Source of the DNA: Spirochaetales bacterium
Lineage (GTDB): Bacteria; Spirochaetota; Spirochaetia; Sphaerochaetales; Sphaerochaetaceae
NCBI GenBank assembly: GCA_012523305.1
Contig: JAAYIV010000001.1
Span: 1 to 57,595, forward strand
Direction of reading: 5' to 3'
DNA length: 57,595 nucleotides
Both the position numbers and the translations under genes were made by a program. The notes below the pieces were generated by a model that ran no database searches, was not told where the DNA came from, and saw only the letters and a list, made by a program, of their open reading frames with translations. Shown here piece by piece: positions 51,613 to 57,595 of the stretch; positions within the stretch are counted from its first letter, which is position 1; every line of letters begins with the position of its first letter.

Positions 51613-53172
51613 ATGTCTCAAATGTTCTGTTTTCAATGTGAACAAACAGCAGGTGGCAAAGCCTGTACCGGAAGTCGTGGGGTCTGTGGAAAGATGGCGG
51701 ATACTTCGAACCTACTCGATGACATGACCGGAGCACTTATTGCCCTTGCAAAGGTAAGCAAAGGCAAAGAGCGAAAACCTTCTACGGATTTCATCATGTT
51801 GGAAGGCCTTTTCACTGCGATCACCAATGTAAATTTTAATAATGAAACAATCGATGCCATCATCAGGCGTATCAACACCGAACAAGAGGCGTACGGCAGT
51901 GTCGAACAACCCTATACGATGAGCGACCTCTGGCAGGATCATGAAGACATCCGTTCATTGAAGTCCCTGATACTCCTCGGATTACGTGGCATGGGCGCTT
52001 ATGCCTATCACGCATGGGTACTTGGATTCAAAGATGAAAAAATCAATGACTTTTTCTTTGAAGCGATGCAAGCGATCGGATCAAACACCAGCCAAGACGA
52101 ACTGCTTCCCCTTGTGTTGAAAACAGGAGAAGTAAATCTTGATTGCATGCAAATGCTTGACAGGGCAAACACCTTAACATACGGAGATCCGGTTCCTGTG
52201 GAGGTTCCGCTTACGATTGAAAAGGGTCCGTTCATCGTGGTCAGCGGCCACGACCTGCTGGATCTGTACAAGTTATTGGAACAGACAGAAGGCAAAGGCA
52301 TCAACATCTATACCCATGGCGAGATGCTTCCGGCACACGGATATCCCAAACTCAAGGCTTTTAAGCACCTCAAGGGGAATTTTGGCACGGCATGGCAAAA
52401 TCAGCAGAAGGAGTTTATCGATATAGCCGGACCCGTATTGTTCACGACAAATTGCCTCATGCCCCCAAAAGATAACTACAAAGATCGCATATTCACTACC
52501 GAAGTTGTTTCCTTCCCCGGTTTGGTACATATCGGAGAAGAAAAAGATTTCACTCCGGTAATCGAAAAGGCACTGGAACTCGGAGGATTCGAGGAAGATA
52601 GGCGATTGACCGGTATCAACGGCGGAACCGTAGTTACCACAGGGTTCGGCAGAAAGACCGTGTTGTCGATCGCGCCTCACATCGTTGATGCTGTAAAACA
52701 GGGCAAGATCAATCATTTCTTCCTCGTCGGGGGATGTGACGGAGCGAAACCCGGACGCAACTATTATACTGAATTCGTGGAGAAAGCTCCTCACGATACG
52801 GTGATTCTTACCGTTGCCTGCGGGAAGTATCGTTTCAATGACTTGCAGCTCGGAACCATCGAAGGGATTCCTCGCCTGGTCGACATGGGACAGTGCAATG
52901 ATTCGTACGGAGCCATCCAGGTAGCGGTTGCACTGGCCAAGGCTTTTGACTGCCAGGTCAATGATCTTCCTCTCACTTTGATTCTCTCGTGGTACGAGCA
53001 GAAGGCAGTGTGCGTACTCTTGTCTTTGCTCCACCTGGGCATCAAGAATATCCACTTGGGACCTACGCTCCCCGCTTTCGTCTCCCCAGGTGTTTTGAAA
53101 TTCCTCGTGGACACGTTCGATGTCACCCCGATTTCAACGGTTGAGGAAGACATGAAGAAACTTCTTGCCTAA
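51613..53172 (+). CDS. hcp: Hybrid-cluster protein (hydroxylamine / S-nitrosation reductase)
   Basis: A 519-residue protein carrying a normal [4Fe-4S] cluster, bound by the N-terminal cysteines in MFCFQCEQTAGGKACTG and SRGVCGK (spacing CX2CX8CX6C), and the Fe-S-O hybrid cluster, whose ligands are in VSGHDLLDLYKLLEQ, FTTNCLMPPK, LVGGCDGAKPGRNYYTEF and ILTVACGKYRF. Hcp reduces hydroxylamine in vitro and nitric oxide in cells under nitrosative stress. ATG 51613 has AGGAG 8 nt upstream and gives the usual M-x-x-MFCFQCEQT start; the frame is open 13 codons further. Last gene of a four-gene operon; a strong terminator follows. Confidence 0.95.
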   Translation: MSQMFCFQCEQTAGGKACTGSRGVCGKMADTSNLLDDMTGALIALAKVSKGKERKPSTDFIMLEGLFTAITNVNFNNETIDAIIRRINTEQEAYGSVEQPYTMSDLWQDHEDIRSLKSLILLGLRGMGAYAYHAWVLGFKDEKINDFFFEAMQAIGSNTSQDELLPLVLKTGEVNLDCMQMLDRANTLTYGDPVPVEVPLTIEKGPFIVVSGHDLLDLYKLLEQTEGKGINIYTHGEMLPAHGYPKLKAFKHLKGNFGTAWQNQQKEFIDIAGPVLFTTNCLMPPKDNYKDRIFTTEVVSFPGLVHIGEEKDFTPVIEKALELGGFEEDRRLTGINGGTVVTTGFGRKTVLSIAPHIVDAVKQGKINHFFLVGGCDGAKPGRNYYTEFVEKAPHDTVILTVACGKYRFNDLQLGTIEGIPRLVDMGQCNDSYGAIQVAVALAKAFDCQVNDLPLTLILSWYEQKAVCVLLSLLHLGIKNIHLGPTLPAFVSPGVLKFLVDTFDVTPISTVEEDMKKLLA

Positions 53173-53191
53173 AAATTGTTCAAGCTCTATC

Positions 53192-53217
53192 ACCGCTGGT
53201 CTTACCAGCGGTTTTTT
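53192..53217 (+). terminator. Rho-independent terminator of the hcp operon
   Basis: ACCGCTGG (53192-53199) pairs with CCAGCGGT (53205-53212) across a 5-nt loop, followed by T-run to 53217. It starts 20 nt after the hcp stop. Confidence 0.9.
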
Positions 53218-53368
53218 GTTGCATAAACTACCCTATTTATGTTGCATTTTTATGAATGCGAGTTGCATAAACATAATTATTGCAACATATATAGCTGCTA
53301 TTGTTGCATTTTATTGCAAAATACCGTATATAGTGAACATCTAATGCAACAGATGAGATATTCTTGCA
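53217..53368. repeat. Phased array of TGTTGCA half-sites upstream of purL
   Basis: TGTTGCA or its complement TGCAACA occurs at 53217, 53240, 53281 (inverted), 53302 and 53345 (inverted), with AGTTGCA at 53261 and TTGCA at 53364. Steps are 23, 21, 20, 21, 43 and 19 bp, i.e. about two helical turns or a multiple. GTTGCATAAAC is repeated exactly at 53218 and 53262. The half-site is the same as in the palindrome before the hcp operon. It covers the presumed purL promoter region (a -10-like TATAGT is at 53329). Confidence 0.65.
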
Positions 53369-53456
53369 TCAGGTACATGAAGCCCTTTTTTACAGAGCCG
53401 TCTATTGCCAATCCGTACGATGACTTGAGGTGTAAATCTTCCGGAAGGAGAAACAA

Positions 53457-55784
53457 TTGACCAACCAAACGAACGTATGTGCCAAGCAGGACTATGATTT
53501 CACTTCAATGTCTGACAGGCAAGTTGCTGAACTATTAGGCACGATCCACGCCGGCCTTACGGTGGATGAATCTCGCCATTTGCAAACCAACATCCTACGA
53601 CGTCCCCCTACTCTGGCAGAGCTCATCCTGTTCGGTATCGAAGGATCGGAGCATTGCTCATATAAAAGTAGTCGCCACTATCTCAAACAGTTCGTGACCG
53701 AGGGCCCTGATGTCATCATCGGTGCGAAAGAGGATGCTGGAATCATCAGGGTCGCACAGGATGCCGATGGAAATGCCTATGCGGTCGTATTAAGTCATGA
53801 ATCACACAATCATCCCAGTCAAATCGTACCCTACGAAGGAGCTGCCACCGGTGTTGGAGGTAATGTGCGGGATGTTTGTTGCATGGGGGCTAACGTGGTG
53901 GCGCTGGCTGACGACTTACGATTCGGTACGCTAGAGGACCCACATAACGTGTGGTTGATGGATGAGGTTGTTTCTGGGATAGCCGGTTACGCAAATCCCA
54001 TCGGGGTTCCCAATATCGGTGGCGGTATCCAATTCGATGACAGTTACAATAACAACTGCCTCGTCACCGTCGTTACGTTAGGCCTTATCGCCGAAGATGC
54101 GATAATCCACTCGCATGCACCTTCGGGAGCTGAAGGGTATGATGTGATCCTTGTGGGAAAACCAACCGACCAGAGCGGATTCGGTGGAGCCAGTTTTGCT
54201 AGTTTCCAACTGGAAGAAACCAAAAAAGAAGCGAATAAAGGAGCGGTTCAAGAGCCGAACGCATTTTTAGGAAGACATCTCATCAAGGCTTCGACAGAAC
54301 TGTTTGCCCTACTGAAATCAAAACAGCTTCTCGACAAAGTCGCATTCAAGGACTTGGGAGCCGGAGGAATCGCATGCGCAAGCGTAGAACTCGCTGAAAG
54401 CGGCGGATACGGAGCGACAATCGACCTGGATCGTGTCCATGTCACCGATAACAGTATTGCCTCACATGTGATTCTATGCGCGGAGACACAAGAACGATAC
54501 ATGTGGGTTTCACATCACGATGTCAGTCAGATCATACTCGATCATTACAATACGACATATGCTCTCGGTGAGGTATCGGCGAAAGCTGAAGCGAGGATCA
54601 TCGGAACACTTACCCGTGACGGACAGTACAAGGTGTTTTCAAAAGGTCAGCTGATCGTTGATGCCCCCGCATCATGTGTCACCAAAGGATTTTCATACCA
54701 ACGTCCAATCGCACCCAAAAGTACTAAACCCGTCATTGTTCCGCTCGAATGGGACAATGATGTGAGAAACGAACTGTTATCAATTCTGGCCGATTGCAAT
54801 ATCGCTGATAAAAGTTGCATCTATGATCGTTATGACAAGCAGGTACAAGGGTGTACCGTAGTAGAACCGGGTGAGGCCGATTGTGGGATCATCGCCGCTT
54901 TCGACAGTAGCCGTTATCCCGAAGAACTCCGTGCTATCGGCATTACCCTCACCACGGATCAGAATCCTCGGTGGAATGCTATCGATCCGTACCAAGGAGC
55001 GGTGAACGCTGTCGCGGAAGCGTATTGCAATACCATCGCCACCGGGGGCACACCGATCGCAATATCGGATTGTCTTTGTTATGGGAATCCTGAAAAGTCG
55101 GAACAAATGTATGAATTCGCACAAGGATGCAAGGGTGTTGCCAAGGCTTCTTCAACATTGAATATCCCTGTTATCGCTGGAAATGTTTCATTCTATAACG
55201 AATCGGATTCGCAAGCGATAGCACCTAGTCCGATGATAGCCATGATCGGCAAAATCCAAGATCATAAAAAAGCGATTACCATCCGTTTCAAACAAAGCAC
55301 ATCCGTATTGATCATGATCGGCCAGCGAAAAAGGGAATGCGCCGGAAGCATTCATTACCAACTGCACGGTGCGACCGGCGAACATCTTCCGCAACCAGAC
55401 CTGGAAATGCTTTCCAGGTGTGCTACTGTGATCCGGAAATCCAACGCGATCGGGTCAATTTTCGCTTGTCATGATATTTCTGAAGGAGGCGTCGCTACGA
55501 CCTTGGCAGAAATGGCCATTGCTTCTGGTCTGGGTTGTGATGTGACGATTCGGTCCGCGCTGGCCATAAACGAAACTCTCTTTGGCGAATCGTTCGGGTT
55601 TGTTCTAGAAGTACCCCGGCACCACGTATCGGCAATTATGAGGTCATTCGAACAACATGAAGTGGATGCCTATGTTATCGGGACCACGAATGGTGGAGAA
55701 AATGTAAACATCAATTCGATTTCATGGTCGATCAACGAATTGGCATCGGCTTGGAAATCAGGATTGCGAAAGTTAATCGGCTGA
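53457..55784 (+). CDS. purL: Phosphoribosylformylglycinamidine synthase subunit PurL
   Basis: The ATP-dependent synthetase subunit of the fourth step of purine synthesis, 775 residues. SEHCSYKSSRHYLKQF near residues 62-77 with the catalytic His, LSHESHNHPSQIVPYEGAAT near 108-127, and KDLGAGGIACASVELAESGG near 300-319 are typical of the small PurL that works with PurQ and PurS. The start is TTG 53457, with AAGGAG 6 nt before it; no ATG fits. purM and purQ follow. A purS gene is not seen between hcp and purL or between purL and purQ, so it should be elsewhere. Confidence 0.92.
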   Translation: MTNQTNVCAKQDYDFTSMSDRQVAELLGTIHAGLTVDESRHLQTNILRRPPTLAELILFGIEGSEHCSYKSSRHYLKQFVTEGPDVIIGAKEDAGIIRVAQDADGNAYAVVLSHESHNHPSQIVPYEGAATGVGGNVRDVCCMGANVVALADDLRFGTLEDPHNVWLMDEVVSGIAGYANPIGVPNIGGGIQFDDSYNNNCLVTVVTLGLIAEDAIIHSHAPSGAEGYDVILVGKPTDQSGFGGASFASFQLEETKKEANKGAVQEPNAFLGRHLIKASTELFALLKSKQLLDKVAFKDLGAGGIACASVELAESGGYGATIDLDRVHVTDNSIASHVILCAETQERYMWVSHHDVSQIILDHYNTTYALGEVSAKAEARIIGTLTRDGQYKVFSKGQLIVDAPASCVTKGFSYQRPIAPKSTKPVIVPLEWDNDVRNELLSILADCNIADKSCIYDRYDKQVQGCTVVEPGEADCGIIAAFDSSRYPEELRAIGITLTTDQNPRWNAIDPYQGAVNAVAEAYCNTIATGGTPIAISDCLCYGNPEKSEQMYEFAQGCKGVAKASSTLNIPVIAGNVSFYNESDSQAIAPSPMIAMIGKIQDHKKAITIRFKQSTSVLIMIGQRKRECAGSIHYQLHGATGEHLPQPDLEMLSRCATVIRKSNAIGSIFACHDISEGGVATTLAEMAIASGLGCDVTIRSALAINETLFGESFGFVLEVPRHHVSAIMRSFEQHEVDAYVIGTTNGGENVNINSISWSINELASAWKSGLRKLIG

Positions 55785-55798
55785 GGGGAGATGCAAGT

Positions 55799-56851
55799 AT
55801 GGATTATACACAAGCAGGCGTCAACATCGATATGGGGAACAATGTTGTTGACCTGATCAAGCCATTGGCGGCTACTACCGCCAATAGGCATTTGCTTAAA
55901 GGTATCGGGAGTTTTGCTTCGTTTTTCGACATGACGGAAATCTTGCGAACATATCGGCACCCCGTACTCGTGCAAAGCACCGATGGGGTCGGTACGAAGA
56001 TCACCGTGTGCAACATGGCCAATGATTATTCAATGATCGGTAAGGATCTTTTCGCGGCGTGTGCCAACGATATCGCCGTACACGGGGCGAAACCGCTTAC
56101 ATTTCTCGATTATATTGCAAACGATACGCTTGAAGTCGATGTAGTTATTCATATTATACGAGGCTTGTGCGAGGCGTGCAAAGAGGATAACGTCTGTCTT
56201 GTTGGTGGGGAAACCGCTGAAATGCCTGGTACATACGCACCGTTAGAGCATGATCTGGTCGGGTTTGTCACAGGCGTGGTCGAGAAGGACAATATCATCA
56301 ACGGCGAGAATGTCACACCGGGTGATGTGGTGATGGCGGTCGGCTCGACAGGATTGCACACCAACGGATATTCGCTTGCCAGAAAGGTATTGTTCGAGAT
56401 GGCCAATCTTGATCTGGATGATCATACGATTATTGAAGGTACAAGCCTTAAGCAAGCGTTGCTCGCTCCTCACCCTTCGTATGTTGGTGGAATCCAACAA
56501 TTGCTATCGGCAGGATTACCTATCAAAAGCATGGCCCACATAACCGGCGGCGGATTATTGGAGAACATTCCCAGGGTATTGCCAAAAGGCGTACGGGCAC
56601 ACTTGTACCCTGAACGGTGGCAAAGGCAAGCCATCTTCGATCTCATCGCCCGGCTTGGCGATGTGTCGAACGAACAGATGTACCGAACATTCAATATGGG
56701 ACTGGGTTTGATCATCGTAGTGGACAATGCAGATAAAAACGAAGTGTTCGATGCCATGCATAAGGCCTTCCGGCAACCTGTGTATATCGTAGGACATATC
56801 GAACAAGGTGAAGGCCAGACAATAATCAAGGGTATCAAGGCAACTCCATGA
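55799..56851 (+). CDS. purM: Phosphoribosylformylglycinamidine cyclo-ligase
   Basis: Closes the imidazole ring to aminoimidazole ribotide. The 350 residues begin MDYTQAGVNIDMGNNVVD and show QSTDGVGTKITVCNM near residues 62-76, GGETAEMPGTY near 139-149 and SMAHITGGGLLENIPRVL. ATG 55799 has GGGGAG 9 nt upstream; the frame stays open 25 codons further inside purL, without support. It starts 14 bases after purL and overlaps purQ by four bases. Confidence 0.93.
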   Translation: MDYTQAGVNIDMGNNVVDLIKPLAATTANRHLLKGIGSFASFFDMTEILRTYRHPVLVQSTDGVGTKITVCNMANDYSMIGKDLFAACANDIAVHGAKPLTFLDYIANDTLEVDVVIHIIRGLCEACKEDNVCLVGGETAEMPGTYAPLEHDLVGFVTGVVEKDNIINGENVTPGDVVMAVGSTGLHTNGYSLARKVLFEMANLDLDDHTIIEGTSLKQALLAPHPSYVGGIQQLLSAGLPIKSMAHITGGGLLENIPRVLPKGVRAHLYPERWQRQAIFDLIARLGDVSNEQMYRTFNMGLGLIIVVDNADKNEVFDAMHKAFRQPVYIVGHIEQGEGQTIIKGIKATP

Positions 56852-57595
56852 AGCGTACACCAAAGATAGCAGTGATCGAATTCCCCGGAACAAACTGTGA
56901 GCAAGAAAGTGCGACGGCGATCAAGAGAAACGGTGCAATCCCATATTTTTTCAGATGGAATGACCGGGCGAGCATGCTCGAACAGTGCGATGGCATCGTG
57001 ATTCCCGGAGGATTCTCCTATGAAGACCGAAGCCGTTCCGGTATTATCGCAGCGATGGATCCGCTGATGGACACATTAAAGAGAGAAGCAGAAAAAGGCA
57101 AACCGATATTAGGGATATGCAACGGTGCCCAGATATTGATCGAATCGGGTCTGGTCCCCGGATTCAAAGAATACCCGCTCGGTGCGGCATTGGCTCCGAA
57201 TGTTCAGAAGATTGACGATCACATCATCGGTACCGGATTTTACAACGCATGGGTATATGTGACAAACGGTAATGAATCTATGACCGACGCACCGTTCACC
57301 GCATCATTTTCTGGACAAACCGTCATGAGAATACCCGCAGCCCATGCCGAAGGGAGATTCACCATACCCCCGCAATTACTTACTTTGTATAGAGAGAAAA
57401 AGATGATTCCGTTCAGGTATTGTGATCAACAAGGAAATGTGGCGACAGGGTTTCCCGAAAACCCGAACGGATCGGTTGACAGTATCGCAGCTCTCACAAA
57501 TATCGATCAGCACGTGATGGCCATCATGCCCCATCCCGAAAGAACAGTTGCAGGTGATCCGATATTTTTATCCATGATCCGATATATCGAAAAAG
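56848..57595 (+). CDS. purQ: Phosphoribosylformylglycinamidine synthase subunit PurQ (partial at right edge)
   Basis: The glutaminase subunit that supplies ammonia to PurL. The frame opens MKRTPKIAVIEFPGTNCEQE and reads to the window end (249 codons) without a stop, so the C-terminus is missing. The nucleophile Cys is in ILGICNGAQILIESG near residues 85-99 and the His-Glu pair in AIMPHPERT near the end. ATGA overlap with purM. Recognised by translation of the sequence; the usual size is about 225-270 residues, so only a few codons should be missing. Confidence 0.92.
   Translation, partial: MKRTPKIAVIEFPGTNCEQESATAIKRNGAIPYFFRWNDRASMLEQCDGIVIPGGFSYEDRSRSGIIAAMDPLMDTLKREAEKGKPILGICNGAQILIESGLVPGFKEYPLGAALAPNVQKIDDHIIGTGFYNAWVYVTNGNESMTDAPFTASFSGQTVMRIPAAHAEGRFTIPPQLLTLYREKKMIPFRYCDQQGNVATGFPENPNGSVDSIAALTNIDQHVMAIMPHPERTVAGDPIFLSMIRYIEK

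Noticed and set aside
52273-53055. A 260-codon open frame opposite hcp
   Set aside because: Shadow of the hcp coding sequence; no start signal or domain.
53217-53368. CRISPR array
   Set aside because: The shared unit is only 7-11 bases, occurs in both orientations and spacers are too short; no cas gene nearby.
53352-53456. Purine riboswitch before purL
   Set aside because: The conserved core sequences of purine or PRPP riboswitches could not be found, and no terminator hairpin precedes the T-run near 53385.
53239-53456. purS gene between hcp and purL
   Set aside because: The frame that is open here is rich in Cys, Tyr and His, has none of the PurS sequence pattern and overlaps the half-site array.

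Overview
The window is gene-dense bacterial chromosome with no rRNA, tRNA, insertion sequence, CRISPR array or phage gene that I could recognise. The organism looks like an anaerobic, probably fermentative bacterium. It has an anaerobic radical-SAM sulfatase maturase, an Hcp (hybrid-cluster protein) operon, a sodium-pump decarboxylase beta subunit, and ferredoxin-type membrane proteins. The solute-binding proteins (signal peptide ending in FAQG, followed by SQEA), YesM/AraC two-component pairs and overall gene style suggest a Sphaerochaeta-like spirochaete. That assignment is an inference from style, not from a marker gene.

Layout. 1-6.4 kb: sulfatase maturase (cut by the left edge), TauE/SafE permease, split chromate transporter, LarA-like racemase, DUF362 protein and Asp/Glu-type racemase. 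6.5-8.7 kb: a small membrane protein, an XRE regulator behind a 15-bp perfect inverted repeat, a candidate structured RNA, and an RpiR regulator. 8.7-21.1 kb (minus strand): a complete ten-gene branched-chain amino acid operon, ilvN-ilvC-leuA-cimA-leuC-leuD-leuB-ilvE-ilvD-ilvB. A leader peptide very rich in Ile, Leu and Val, followed by an attenuator, precedes it. With cimA present and no ilvA seen, isoleucine is probably made from pyruvate through citramalate, using the same LeuCDB enzymes as leucine.

21.2-25.3 kb: YesM-type kinase and AraC-type response regulator, then a NapH-like ferredoxin membrane protein with a partner of unknown function. 25.4-30.8 kb (minus): sugar ABC transporter with a HAD phosphatase, a DtxR/MntR-type regulator and an orphan PTS EIIC-like protein. 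30.9-32.2 kb: OadB plus a 44-residue OadG-like protein. 32.3-34.7 kb: polar amino-acid ABC transporter behind an ArgR-like box. 34.7-41.1 kb: degenerate Fic-like protein with an N-terminal helix-turn-helix, FAD-dependent protein, cardiolipin synthase-like protein, TPR protein, QueH and ZupT. 41.2-45.4 kb: DUF1893 protein, patatin with a probable beta-barrel, membrane GGDEF protein. 45.4-49.8 kb (minus): argC-J-B-D behind two ArgR-like boxes. 50.0-53.2 kb: flavoprotein-ferredoxin-cupin-hcp operon with a Crp/Fnr-type palindrome placed at about -41.5. 53.2-57.6 kb: a phased array of TGTTGCA half-sites, then purL-purM-purQ (purQ cut by the right edge).

The strongest non-coding signals are the ilv leader/attenuator, the half-site shared between the hcp promoter and the region before purL, the ArgR-like box linking arginine synthesis to an ABC transporter, and five genes whose start codon lies exactly 6 nt behind a -10-like box with no Shine-Dalgarno sequence, as in leaderless mRNAs. 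All motif and promoter calls were made by eye.
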